Part shown: one piece after another, positions 19,587-28,016 of the stretch | Position numbering within the stretch: the stretch's first letter is position 1 | Layout: every line of letters begins with the position of its first letter | Assembly: GCF_042956465.1 (NCBI RefSeq) | Contig: NZ_JBIBGL010000003.1 | Coordinates: forward strand, 434,001 to 498,000 | Direction: 5' to 3' | Length of the DNA stretch: 64,000 nucleotides | From: Embleya sp042956465 | GTDB lineage: Bacteria > Actinomycetota > Actinomycetes > Streptomycetales > Streptomycetaceae | Translations under genes and position numbers: made by a program | Notes under the pieces: generated by a model | Told to the model about the DNA's origin: nothing | The model's database searches: none | What the model saw: only the letters and a program-made list of their open reading frames with translations

Positions 19587-21107
19587 CTACGACTTGTCCT
19601 CACGGTCCCGGCTCGGGTCGCGCAGCGCGAACCACAGTTCGGCGCGGGTGTCCGGATCGTCCAGGGTACGGCCGAGGATCTCCTCGGCCCGGCGGATGCG
19701 GTACCGCAGTGTGTGCCGGTGCACGCCCAGGTCGCCGGCCGCCGCGTCCCACTGCCCGTGCCGGGCCAGCCACGCGCGCAGCGAGCCGATCAGATCGCCC
19801 CGGCCGCCCGCGTCGTGCGCACGCAACGGGGCGAGCAGTTGCTCGGCCCACGCATGCACGGCGTCCCCGTCCAGCAGTGGCAACAACCCGCCGGCATCGC
19901 GGCCGTGCACGGTCAGCGCCTTCTCCGAGCGCAGTCCCACCGCGTGCGCGCCCAGGGCCTGCCGATAGCCGTCCGCGGCGGCGTCCGGCTCCACCGGACC
20001 GGACACGCCCGCGATCAGCCCGGGCAGGTCCGTCGGCTCCACCGGCTCGACCGACTCCGGCAGCACCAGCACCGTCGCCCCGCCCAACTCGCCGGTGAGC
20101 GCGGGTGTGCCGGCCCGGACCGCCCGCGTGCACAACCGTTCCGCGAACGCCGCCACGACCTGCTCGGGCCCGGTGGCCACCAGCACCCGCCACGGTCCCG
20201 GCGGCAGGTCGGCCGCGATGTCGCGGGCCAGGTCGGTCGGCGTCGCCCGCTCGCCGGTGAGCAGCAGCCGCAGCAGCGCGGTGCGCATCCGGGCGCCCGC
20301 GTCGGCACTGGCCCGGGACTGTTCCAGGGCCAGCGTCAGCAGCGAGGCCGCGGTGCCCAGGGTCTGCCGGTCGGCGGTGCGCGGCGGCCGGTCGGTGCCC
20401 ACCGCCAGGAAGCCGCTGATCCGCCGCTCCGCACCCAGCGACTGCACCACCACGCGCCCGTCGCCCCCGATCCCCGGCAACGACGCGGAGGACGGCGCGG
20501 GCATCCCGCGCAACTTCTCGATGTCGGCGCGCAGGCCGTCGGTACGGGCCCGGGCCGCGGCGGGCGCGACCTGGCGCAGTGTGCCGTCCGCGTCGTACAG
20601 CGCGGCCCAGCCGTCCAACCGGGCCGCGAGCCGGCGGATCAGCGTCGCGGGACCCTCGCGCCCGGCGGCGGCCCGGGTCAGCTCCTGCTGGACCGCGAAG
20701 CCGGTGGTGACGGTCTCGTACTGCTCGGCCGCCAGCGCCGACGAGACCACCTTGCTGATCGCGATGAACGGCGTCGGACGCGGCACCTCGAACACCGGGA
20801 AGCCGTACGCCTCGGCGACCTCGACGATCACCGCGGGCACCCGGTCCAGGGTCAGGCCCACCCCGATCCCGAGCCCGGCCACCTCGGCCGCCGCGAGCCG
20901 CTCGACGTAGGCACGCCGCTCGGCGTTGTTGCGGCCGAGCTTCATCCCGGTGGTGAGCAGCAGTTCGCCACCCTCCAGGTAGGGCGTGGGATCGGCGAGT
21001 TCGCTGGTGTGCACCCACCGCACCTCGCGCTCCAGCCCGCCCTTGCCCGCGAGCACCCGCAGGTCGAGGGCGGGGGCACGGACCAGGGAGGCGAGGGTGG
21101 GCGGCAT
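19587..21107 (-). CDS. PucR family transcriptional regulator
   Basis: 506 aa. The N-terminal PucR (purine catabolism regulator-like) domain runs from MPPTLASLVRAPALDLRVLAGKGGLEREVRWVHTSELADPTPYLEGGELLLTTG to about residue 130; a middle GGDEF-like region follows. The C-terminal helix-turn-helix (YRIRRAEEILGRTLDDPDTRAELWFALR) is preceded by LGVHRHTLRYRIRR. Members control purine, amine or amino acid catabolism. It sits among an aldehyde dehydrogenase, an acyl-CoA dehydrogenase and gabT, each with the same upstream octamer as this gene, so it may regulate itself and them. Confidence 0.92.
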   Translation of the reverse strand: MPPTLASLVRAPALDLRVLAGKGGLEREVRWVHTSELADPTPYLEGGELLLTTGMKLGRNNAERRAYVERLAAAEVAGLGIGVGLTLDRVPAVIVEVAEAYGFPVFEVPRPTPFIAISKVVSSALAAEQYETVTTGFAVQQELTRAAAGREGPATLIRRLAARLDGWAALYDADGTLRQVAPAAARARTDGLRADIEKLRGMPAPSSASLPGIGGDGRVVVQSLGAERRISGFLAVGTDRPPRTADRQTLGTAASLLTLALEQSRASADAGARMRTALLRLLLTGERATPTDLARDIAADLPPGPWRVLVATGPEQVVAAFAERLCTRAVRAGTPALTGELGGATVLVLPESVEPVEPTDLPGLIAGVSGPVEPDAAADGYRQALGAHAVGLRSEKALTVHGRDAGGLLPLLDGDAVHAWAEQLLAPLRAHDAGGRGDLIGSLRAWLARHGQWDAAAGDLGVHRHTLRYRIRRAEEILGRTLDDPDTRAELWFALRDPSRDREDKS

Positions 21108-21112
21108 GTCGT

Positions 21113-21120
21113 TTTGTCCA
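21113..21120. promoter_or_regulatory. TTTGTCCA box upstream of pucR
   Basis: TTTGTCCAAACCGGA begins 6 bp upstream of the PucR start codon (21107), a position fitting autorepression. It contains the imperfect dyad TCC-N5-GGA. Confidence 0.5.
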
Positions 21121-21150
21121 AACCGGAGTGGGAGAGGCTTCCAGTCTGAC

Positions 21151-23526
21151 TCAGCGGCCGAGATCGATCAGCACGGGAGGGGTTCGCTCGCCCTTTCGGG
21201 TGGTCAGGCTGACGACGGCGTGCCGGGTCGGCAGGTCGCCGGTGATCTCGCTCGGGGACCAGCGATAGCGCTCGACGGTGCGGGTGGTCACCCGCTCGGA
21301 CCGCCCGCTCGCCTTCTCGCCGAACAGCGCGCCCAGCACCGAGTAGCGGATCCGCTTGACCAGCCCGCCCTCGGGCGTGCCCATGGTGATCGACTTCTCC
21401 TGCTCCTTGGTCATCCCCCAGTACTCGGCGAACAACTCGGCATCGGTGCGCGAAGCGCCCGGTACCACCGCCTTGCAGCCGGCCGCGGCAAACACGGTGT
21501 GCCGCAAGGCGGGGGCGAGGTCGTCGAGCGAGCGCACCGACAGGACCAGGCCGGCCCGGCGGTTGCGGGCCCATTGCAGGCCCTTGGCCGCGTAGTCGTC
21601 CACCAGCCGCCCCGCGTCGTCGGCGACCAGGCACGCGAACACCTTGCGCGGCCCGCGCTCGCGCCGGGGCGTGGCCATCGCCTGGACGAACTGGGACAAC
21701 ACGAGCCGGCCGATCAGCCGGGCCGCCTCGGGGTGCGCGGCCTCGTTCAGCGCGATCCGCACCCGCAGCGGCCGGTCGATGTCGCCCGCCGCGAAGCGCT
21801 GCCGATCGGGGTGGAACAACTCCGCGACGCCGGGTCGCTCCAGCACCGCCAGGCGCTGCACCAGCATCCGCGCGTCGTCGTCGCCGCGCGCCATCGCGCG
21901 CAGCGCCCGCTCGTGCTCGGCGTACCGGCCGGCGGCCCGCAGCGCGCGCTCCAGTGCGGCGAGCGCGGCCTCGGTGCCGTCCAGCAGGTCGAGCAGCGTG
22001 CCCACCTCGGGATAGCGGCCGTGCCCGGCCACGTACGCGCCGAGCACCTGGCGCAGCGCGTTGCCCGCGGCGTCGCCGAGCCCGACCATGTTCGGCGGCA
22101 GCGCGGCGGCGGCGAGCCGGTCGGCGGCGTCCTCGGGCGAGGCCGCGCCGCCGTACAGGTCCAGGCCCGAGGGCGACTCCGGGTCGCCGACGATCACTTC
22201 CAGGTCGTAGCCGCCCGGGCGGTCGAACTCGTCGCCCTTGGCGTCGATCACCACCAACGACGCGGAGCCGGTCAGCGCGCGCAGGCTCATCGTCTCGACC
22301 ACCGGCTCCAGCAGCCGGGCCGGCTCGCCGGCCCGGGCCGCACCGACCACGAGCATCGAGGCGCCGAGCACGTCCGGATCGAGGGCGAAGGGGGTGTCCC
22401 GGTACAGCGGCGGGTTCTTCGGGTGGTCGGTGCCCACGCCGACCCGCACCTGGCCGGCGAACAGGTCGTGTTCGGCCCGCCGGGGCCGCAGGTCGCGCTG
22501 CCCGGAGCCGTGCCGACAGGCGGCGGCGCCGTGGTCGACGACCTCCTCGGCCACGTCCGCGAGGTATTCGGGGTCCGTCGCGCCGGCCTCGATCACCCGG
22601 CGCAGCCGCAGGTAGTCCACGTCCCGCACCCGGCCCGCGGACACCTCGTGGTCGAGCACGTCGGCGGCCTCGTGTTGTCCCGCGTCGCGCAACTCCGGCC
22701 ACAACTCCGCTTCGGCGACCTGCGCCTCCTCGGTTTCGGGCGCGACCTGCTCGCCGGGAGTGCGCAGGTACGGCCCGAGCACCACCTCCCAGCGGCCCAG
22801 CGTCGCGGCCGCGTACAGGAAGCCGCCGTTGTAGAGGAGCCGGACCAGCCACTGCCCGTCGTGCAGCAGCCCGCGCGGGAAGATCAGCAGCAACAGCGCG
22901 ACGAACGGGCGCATCAGCGCGATCCAGGCGACGAAGCCCAGGACCAGGAACAGCGCGGCGCGGCGCCACTGTTCGGGGCGCGGGCGTCCGTTCAGCTCGG
23001 CTCGGCGGTCCAGCCGTTGCCACCACGGGCGCAGGAACGGCCAGGCGATCTCGTGCCATCGGCCGAGGTAGCCGAACAGCACGAACAGCACCACGTAGAG
23101 CAGGTTGTTGAACAGCAGCGGCCACATGAAGGTCGGGATGATCTTCCGGACCAGCCAGACGTAGGCGACGATCACCCAGTTCAGGCTGAGCACCGCGATC
23201 ACCAGCCACAACACCGCACGCCGGACCAACGCCGCCTCCGGCCGGGTGCGTGCGTCGCGCTCGGCCGCCCGCAACCTGATCTCCCGCTCGTCCCGGCCGT
23301 AGCCGTACACGCCGGGGGCCTCCCGGTGTCGCGGGCCGCGCAGCCAGCCGCGCAGGTCGAAGCCGTCGGGATCGACGTCGCGCTCGGCCGCGGCCGGGGC
23401 CGGCACCCGTGCTCGGGCGGCCCGCGCGCGGCGGATCGCAGGGGCACCCGGGCCCGTCGGGTCGGCCCCGAAGACCTCGGCCTCGACAGCCGGCGACGCC
23501 GGGGAATCCGGCCGTTCCACGTCCAC
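21151..23526 (-). CDS. Membrane-anchored ATP/GTP-binding-like protein with degenerate P-loop
   Basis: 791 aa from GTG at 23526, chosen because GGGAGGG lies 6 nt upstream; the open frame extends to 23667 but would run through the gabT regulatory box. About three hydrophobic segments occur in the first third (LWLVIAVLSLNWVIVAYVWL, FNNLLYVVLFVLFGYL, LFLVLGFVAWIALM...LLLLIF). The C-terminal part resembles conjugative-coupling/VirB4-like ATPases: Walker-A position reads VVGAARAGEPARLL, lacking GK[ST], Walker-B-like SLVVIDAKGDEFD follows, then AYWGMTKEQEKS. Streptomycetes carry a similar gene next to gabT as I recall. Function unknown. Confidence 0.75.
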   Translation of the reverse strand: MDVERPDSPASPAVEAEVFGADPTGPGAPAIRRARAARARVPAPAAAERDVDPDGFDLRGWLRGPRHREAPGVYGYGRDEREIRLRAAERDARTRPEAALVRRAVLWLVIAVLSLNWVIVAYVWLVRKIIPTFMWPLLFNNLLYVVLFVLFGYLGRWHEIAWPFLRPWWQRLDRRAELNGRPRPEQWRRAALFLVLGFVAWIALMRPFVALLLLIFPRGLLHDGQWLVRLLYNGGFLYAAATLGRWEVVLGPYLRTPGEQVAPETEEAQVAEAELWPELRDAGQHEAADVLDHEVSAGRVRDVDYLRLRRVIEAGATDPEYLADVAEEVVDHGAAACRHGSGQRDLRPRRAEHDLFAGQVRVGVGTDHPKNPPLYRDTPFALDPDVLGASMLVVGAARAGEPARLLEPVVETMSLRALTGSASLVVIDAKGDEFDRPGGYDLEVIVGDPESPSGLDLYGGAASPEDAADRLAAAALPPNMVGLGDAAGNALRQVLGAYVAGHGRYPEVGTLLDLLDGTEAALAALERALRAAGRYAEHERALRAMARGDDDARMLVQRLAVLERPGVAELFHPDRQRFAAGDIDRPLRVRIALNEAAHPEAARLIGRLVLSQFVQAMATPRRERGPRKVFACLVADDAGRLVDDYAAKGLQWARNRRAGLVLSVRSLDDLAPALRHTVFAAAGCKAVVPGASRTDAELFAEYWGMTKEQEKSITMGTPEGGLVKRIRYSVLGALFGEKASGRSERVTTRTVERYRWSPSEITGDLPTRHAVVSLTTRKGERTPPVLIDLGR

Positions 23527-23647
23527 GTCTCGCCCTCCCGGAACCACACCCTGACCGGAACTCAATCTAGGCGCCGCACCCACCGTCGTGATGATCATTC
23601 CGGCGCGAGTCCGCGACGAGTTCGTGAGTTGTTCTGCCCGATCGGCA

Positions 23648-23668
23648 TTTGTCCATCCCGGACACAAG
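23648..23668. promoter_or_regulatory. TTTGTCC palindromic box upstream of gabT
   Basis: TTTGTCCATCCCGGACACAA: the most symmetric copy of the box, with TGTCC-N5-GGACA as perfect half-sites. It lies 135 bp upstream of the gabT start (23783) and about 120 bp upstream of the divergent membrane protein, so it could serve either. Confidence 0.55.
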
Positions 23669-23782
23669 CAACCGGGTGATTAACCGATGCGGCGCATGCG
23701 GCGAACGCGGCCCGGCGCCTAGCCTGCCGATAGGACCGCGGTGCCACCGCGAACCCCCCGCCTCGACCCACAGGAGACCAGC

Positions 23783-25138
23783 ATGGGCGCTTCGCAGCCC
23801 GGCGGGCCCTCGCTCCCGCAGGAGCGCCGGCTCGTCACCGCCATCCCCGGCCCGAAGTCGACCGAGCTGATGACGCGTCGCAACGCGGCGGTCGCGCGCG
23901 GCGTCAGCACCACCCTGCCGGTCTTCGTGACCCAGGCGGGTGGCGGCGTGGTCGTCGACGTGGACGGCAACTCGCTGATCGACTTCGGCTCCGGCATCGC
24001 GGTGACCAGCGTCGGCAACTCCGCCGAGGGTGTCGTGCGCCGCGCGTCCGAGCAGCTTCAGCGGTTCACCCACACGTGCTTCATGGTGACCCCGTACGAG
24101 TCGTACGTGGCGGTCGCCGAGCAGCTCAACGAGCTGACCCCGGGTGATCACGACAAGCGCACCGCGCTGTTCAACTCGGGCGCCGAGGCGGTGGAGAACG
24201 CGGTCAAGATCGCGCGTGCCCACACCAAGCGCCCCGCGGTGGTCGTGTTCGACCACGGCTATCACGGTCGCACCAACCTGACCATGGCGCTGACCGCGAA
24301 GAACATGCCGTACAAGGAGTCGTTCGGCCCGTTCGCCCCCGAGGTCTACCGGGTCCCGGTCGCCTACCCCTACCGCTGGTTGACCGGCGCGGAGAACTGC
24401 GCCGAGGAGGCCGCGGCGCAGGCGATCGACATGATCACCAAGCAGATCGGCGCGCACAACGTGGCCGCCGTGGTGATCGAACCCGTGCTGGGCGAGGGCG
24501 GCTTCATCGAGCCGGCCAAGGGCTTCCTGCCCAGGATCGTCGAGTTCTGCAAGGCGAACGGCATCGTGTTCGTGGCGGACGAGATCCAGACCGGCTTCTG
24601 CCGCACCGGCCAGTGGTTCGCGTGCGACGACGAGGGCATCGTGCCGGACCTGATCACCACCGCCAAGGGCATCGCGGGCGGCCTGCCGCTGGCCGCCGTG
24701 ACCGGGCGCGCCGAGATCATGGATTCCGCCCATGCGGGTGGCCTCGGTGGCACGTACGGCGGCAACCCGGTCGCCTGCGCCGCGGCGCTCGGCGCGATCG
24801 AGACGATGCGCGGCCTCGACCTCAACGGCGCGGCCCGCCGGATCGGCGAGATCATGCTCGGCCGACTGGGCACGATGAGCGAGAAGTTCGCCGAGATCGG
24901 CGAGGTTCGCGGTCGCGGCGCGATGATCGCGATCGAACTGGTCGAGCCCGGCTCCAAGGAGCCGAACGCGGAGCTGGCCGGCGCGGTCGCCAAGGCGTGC
25001 CACGCGCGGGGTCTGCTGGTGCTGACCGCCGGCACCTACGGCAACGTGCTGCGTTTCCTGCCGCCGCTGGTGATCCCCGAGCACCTGCTCGTCGAGGGCC
25101 TGGACGTGCTCGAGGAGGCGTTCGCCGCCTCGGTCTGA
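23783..25138 (+). CDS. gabT: 4-aminobutyrate aminotransferase
   Basis: PLP enzyme (class III aminotransferase) transferring the amino group of GABA, and often beta-alanine, to 2-oxoglutarate. 451 aa from ATG at 23783, with AGGAG 6 nt upstream. Visible: FNSGAEAVENAVKIARAHTKRPAVVVFDHGYHGRT (cofactor-phosphate region and aromatic stacking His/Tyr), EPVLGEGGFIEP, FVADEIQTGFCRTG (Asp contacting the PLP pyridine), and the Schiff-base Lys in TTAKGIAGGLPL near residue 295. It is monocistronic, between its own promoter and a strong terminator. Confidence 0.93.
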   Translation: MGASQPGGPSLPQERRLVTAIPGPKSTELMTRRNAAVARGVSTTLPVFVTQAGGGVVVDVDGNSLIDFGSGIAVTSVGNSAEGVVRRASEQLQRFTHTCFMVTPYESYVAVAEQLNELTPGDHDKRTALFNSGAEAVENAVKIARAHTKRPAVVVFDHGYHGRTNLTMALTAKNMPYKESFGPFAPEVYRVPVAYPYRWLTGAENCAEEAAAQAIDMITKQIGAHNVAAVVIEPVLGEGGFIEPAKGFLPRIVEFCKANGIVFVADEIQTGFCRTGQWFACDDEGIVPDLITTAKGIAGGLPLAAVTGRAEIMDSAHAGGLGGTYGGNPVACAAALGAIETMRGLDLNGAARRIGEIMLGRLGTMSEKFAEIGEVRGRGAMIAIELVEPGSKEPNAELAGAVAKACHARGLLVLTAGTYGNVLRFLPPLVIPEHLLVEGLDVLEEAFAASV

Positions 25139-25154
25139 GCCGGCCGCGACAGCA

Positions 25155-25196
25155 CGAACCCCCGTCCGCCGGAATGCTCCGGTGCACGGGGGTTCG
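25155..25196. terminator. Bidirectional terminator between gabT and STAS gene
   Basis: Perfect 11-bp arms CGAACCCCCGT (25155-25165) and ACGGGGGTTCG (25186-25196) with a 20-nt loop that can itself pair (CCGG/CCGG). It lies in the gap between the convergent gabT and STAS genes. Confidence 0.85.
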
Positions 25197-25272
25197 GTGT
25201 CTCGGATGGGGGTCGCGGCGTCCGCCGCGGACCGGCCGACCGCAGTGCTGCGGTGCCGCGATCGGGGAGTGC

Positions 25273-25860
25273 TCAGAGCCGCGGTCGGCGCGGCGCCGGG
25301 GCGATCCGCTCGACCATGCTCAGGCCCGGCACCGCGTCCCAGCCGCACAGTGCGAGCACTCGCAACATCTGCCGGCTCGCGCCGATCAGGATCATGTGTC
25401 CGCCGCGCCGGGACAGCGCGCCGGCCTGGTCGACGAACACCCTCAGGCCCGCGACGTCGATGAAGGCGAGCTTGCCGACGTCCACCCGGACGTCGCCGCC
25501 GTCGCGGGACGCGGCGGCCAGGACGCGGCGCACCACGTCCACATTCGCGAGGTCGATCTCGCCTTCGAGTCGCAGGCCGCGCGGCCGGGTCGTGCGCACG
25601 ACGCGCAGCTGACGGTCGCTGGTCAGGACCACGCCCATCGCACCCGCGCCCCGACCCGGTCGGGGTTCCACCGAGGAATCGAACACGGCACCGCCCGCCT
25701 TGACGCCCTTGGACACCACCGGAACCTCGGTCCGGCGGACGCGCCCGCTCCCCGCAGGGGCCGGGATGCACGGCACGCGGTATGTCGAGTAATCGGACTC
25801 TTCAACCACCTGGCCAACCCTACCTTTGCGTGCTGACAGCAGAGGGGCGATCGACGACAT
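25273..25860 (-). CDS. STAS-domain protein (anti-sigma factor antagonist-like)
   Basis: 195 aa as drawn; the first 75 residues are uncertain and the conserved part begins near MGVVLTSDRQLRVVRTTRPRGLRLEGEIDLANVDVVRRVL. The STAS fold is recognisable from EGEIDLAN and VDVGKLAFIDVAGLRVFV through GASRQMLRVLALCG. In SpoIIAA-type antagonists the Asp-Ser-Ser/Thr-Gly loop carries the phosphorylated Ser; here it reads DVAGL, so the acceptor is absent. Its role may therefore be phosphorylation-independent. No cognate kinase or sigma factor is adjacent. A shorter start is possible. Confidence 0.75.
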   Translation of the reverse strand: MSSIAPLLSARKGRVGQVVEESDYSTYRVPCIPAPAGSGRVRRTEVPVVSKGVKAGGAVFDSSVEPRPGRGAGAMGVVLTSDRQLRVVRTTRPRGLRLEGEIDLANVDVVRRVLAAASRDGGDVRVDVGKLAFIDVAGLRVFVDQAGALSRRGGHMILIGASRQMLRVLALCGWDAVPGLSMVERIAPAPRRPRL

Positions 25861-26107
25861 TGCGTCAATGCCACGTCACTCGAGTAACCGTCGATTTGCC
25901 CTGCTTACGGATGTTCTCCGCGTACTTGGACTCTCCCGGGTGGTCGGACTCACGCGACACGTGCTGTGACGCCGCTCACACCCTTCATTGCTCCAACGTA
26001 CAGCGTGTATGTCCCGCCTTCCAGACCGTGGAGAACGTGTGCAGGCTTTGTGTGAACGCCGCGCGTCGGGAACCCGCCGACCTGTTCTCCGCGTATCTTC
26101 GAGTGAG
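25861..26107. promoter_or_regulatory. Divergent intergenic region STAS / PAP2
   Basis: 247 bp, less GC-rich than its surroundings, separating divergent STAS and PAP2 starts. Several short open frames here show no recognisable protein, so both promoters are expected inside. No clear operator was found. Confidence 0.4.
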
Positions 26108-26896
26108 ATGCACAGACCTTCCACCGACGCCGGCCCTGAGCAAGCCGGCGGCCGCCCCGGGACAACGCCCCCCGTTCCGGGGCGGTGGTCTGTTCACTCA
26201 CAGTACACGCGCGGCCTCGCACTGCCGCTGATTCTCCTTCTCGCGCTCGTCGCGCTCACCGTCCAGGTAGTGGCCGAAAGCGGACCCTCGCTCGACCTGG
26301 ATCACACCGTGCGCAACGCAATCCGCGATCTCGCGGGCGCGAGCGGAGCGGCCCGACTCGACGGACCGATGCACGTCCTGGCCGACCTGGGCGGGCCACT
26401 GCCGGCCGGGATCGCCCTCGCCGCCGCGGCGCTGTTCGCGACCGTACGCAGGCGCAGCGCGTACCCGATCGCCATCGCGGCGGGCGGCGTGCTCGTGGTG
26501 ACGATCGCGGTGATCGCCGGCAAGGATCTGATCGGACGGCCGGGGCCGAGCGAAGCCCCGGTGCCCGCCGACGGATGGGGCTTCTTCCCGTCCGGGCACA
26601 CCGCGACCTCGACGGTCTGCTACGGGATCGCCGCACTGCTGCTCGGGCGTGTCGGCTCGGCGCGGGCGGGCCGACGCTGGGCCCTGGGTGCGGTCGTGCT
26701 GTGCGCCCTGATCGGGTTCGCGCTGCTGTGGTGCGACTACCACTGGCTCGCCGACGTGCTGGCCTCGTGGGCGCTGTGCGGGATCGTGTTGTGGGCGGCG
26801 GCACGGGTGGCCGACGCGGGCGGGCTCAGAGCTCGCCCGCCCGCCGCACCGCCGTCGCCATCGCCGCGTGGAACCCCGCCATCGTCCGCTCGATGA
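26108..26896 (+). CDS. PAP2 family phosphatase, membrane
   Basis: 262 aa from ATG at 26108; the longer upstream frame is Cys-rich and unlikely to be coding. Type-2 phosphatidic acid phosphatase signatures: KDLIGRPGPSEAP (motif 1), FFPSGHTATS (motif 2, catalytic His) and CDYHWLADVLASW (motif 3). About five to six transmembrane helices. Such enzymes dephosphorylate phosphatidate or undecaprenyl diphosphate at the membrane. The Pro/Ser-rich C-terminus overlaps the convergent nitronate monooxygenase-like gene by 71 bp. Confidence 0.85.
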   Translation: MHRPSTDAGPEQAGGRPGTTPPVPGRWSVHSQYTRGLALPLILLLALVALTVQVVAESGPSLDLDHTVRNAIRDLAGASGAARLDGPMHVLADLGGPLPAGIALAAAALFATVRRRSAYPIAIAAGGVLVVTIAVIAGKDLIGRPGPSEAPVPADGWGFFPSGHTATSTVCYGIAALLLGRVGSARAGRRWALGAVVLCALIGFALLWCDYHWLADVLASWALCGIVLWAAARVADAGGLRARPPAAPPSPSPRGTPPSSAR

Positions 26897-27755
26897 TCGC
26901 GGCCACCGACTCCACGTCGTGCACCAGGCCGACCGACTGACCCGCGGAGGCGAGCGACGCCTCCATCTCGCCGTCGAAGTACAACCGCTTGATCGCATCG
27001 AGCGAGCTGTGCGCCGGCCCGCCGGAGGCGGCGAGCGCGCGGGAGAACTCGGTGCCCAGGACCCGCATGGTCGGGCTGCCCGTGCGGTTGACCACCACGG
27101 TCCCGGTCTCGTCCGCGGCCAACACCGCCTGCTTGTAGTGGGCGTGTACCGGGCTCTCGGCCGAGGCCAGGAAGCGGGTGCCCATCTGGACCGCCTCCGC
27201 ACCGAGCGCGAACGCCGCCGCCATGCCGCGCCCGTCCACGATGCCGCCGGCGGCGACCAGGGGCAGGTCGGTGATCTCCCGGATGCCCTGGAGCAGCACG
27301 AGCAGCGAGACCTCGGCCGGATTCTTGAAGCCGCCGCCCTCGGCGCCCTCCACCACCAGTCCGTCCACACCGGCCTCGATCGCCTTGCGGGCGGCCCGGA
27401 TCGAGGGCACCACGTGATAGACGGTCAGGCCGTGCTCGCGAAGCAGGCCCACGAAGGTCGCCGGATTGCCGGCCGACGTGGTCACGAACCGCACACCCGC
27501 GTCCGCCACGTGCCGCACGAGCCGGTCGTCGCGCAGGAACATCAGCGGCAGGTTGACCCCGAACGGCAGCCCCGAGGCGACCATCGTGTCGATCTCCCGA
27601 CGGCACGCGTCGACCTCGCCGGAGGAGGTCTCCACCATCCCGAGACCGCCCGCCGCGGACACGGCCGCGGCCAGTCGGGAGCGGGCTATCCAGCCCATCG
27701 GCGCCTGGATGACCGGGTGCCGGGCGCCGGTGTGCGCGAGTACGCGGTTGACCAT
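26826..27755 (-). CDS. Nitronate monooxygenase / FabK-like FMN protein
   Basis: 309-aa TIM-barrel flavoprotein. The N-terminus HPVIQAPMGWIARSRLAAAVSAAGGLGMV, the centre GVDGLVVEGAEGGGFKN and the phosphate-binding segment LPLVAAGGIVDGRGMAAAFALGAEAVQMGTRFLAS match the NMO/2-nitropropane dioxygenase and enoyl-ACP reductase II superfamily. The physiological substrate is unknown; the NMO name is the general family annotation. Its 3' end overlaps that of the PAP2 gene. The start is ATG at 27755, facing the APC permease promoter. Confidence 0.85.
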   Translation of the reverse strand: MVNRVLAHTGARHPVIQAPMGWIARSRLAAAVSAAGGLGMVETSSGEVDACRREIDTMVASGLPFGVNLPLMFLRDDRLVRHVADAGVRFVTTSAGNPATFVGLLREHGLTVYHVVPSIRAARKAIEAGVDGLVVEGAEGGGFKNPAEVSLLVLLQGIREITDLPLVAAGGIVDGRGMAAAFALGAEAVQMGTRFLASAESPVHAHYKQAVLAADETGTVVVNRTGSPTMRVLGTEFSRALAASGGPAHSSLDAIKRLYFDGEMEASLASAGQSVGLVHDVESVAAIIERTMAGFHAAMATAVRRAGEL

Positions 27756-27785
27756 GGCCGGAGGCTATCTCGACAGGTGAACGGT

Positions 27786-27800
27786 GGGAAAACTTTTCCC
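27786..27800. promoter_or_regulatory. 15-bp palindrome in NMO / APC permease promoter region
   Basis: GGGAAAACTTTTCCC: perfect 7-bp arms around one base, A/T-rich in a 70% GC background. It lies 31 bp upstream of the nitronate monooxygenase-like start and about 217 bp upstream of the permease start. Candidate operator. Confidence 0.5.
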
Positions 27801-27816
27801 GCAGCCGAGTCTGCGG
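27799..27816. promoter_or_regulatory. Inverted repeat CCGCAG-N6-CTGCGG
   Basis: Perfect 6-bp arms with a 6-nt spacer, overlapping the neighbouring palindrome by 2 bp. It could be a second operator or an RNA hairpin. Confidence 0.35.
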
Positions 27817-28016
27817 ATTACGTACCATCAGATGCCAGCTTGAAGCGATATTCGATGAAATCTGGGCGCACTCCCTACGGAATCAGTTGCCAACGGGATC
27901 TTGACGGGTGATCAAACGGGCGTTTGTATTACGCCGCACCGTTCGGAAGGCACGAACGGCTCATATCCGTCCCGGAGGCGATAACCGCACCCCGCTGTCC
28001 CGCAGAGGTAGCGCAC

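Noticed and set aside
23527..23667. Upstream extension of the membrane ATPase-like gene to 23667
   Set aside because: It would run through the TTTGTCC box and lacks a ribosome-binding site, while the GTG at 23526 has GGGAGGG 6 nt upstream.
25988..26107. N-terminal extension of the PAP2 gene
   Set aside because: The added 40 residues are Cys/Arg-rich and unlike a signal or membrane segment; the ATG at 26108 gives a normal PAP2 protein.
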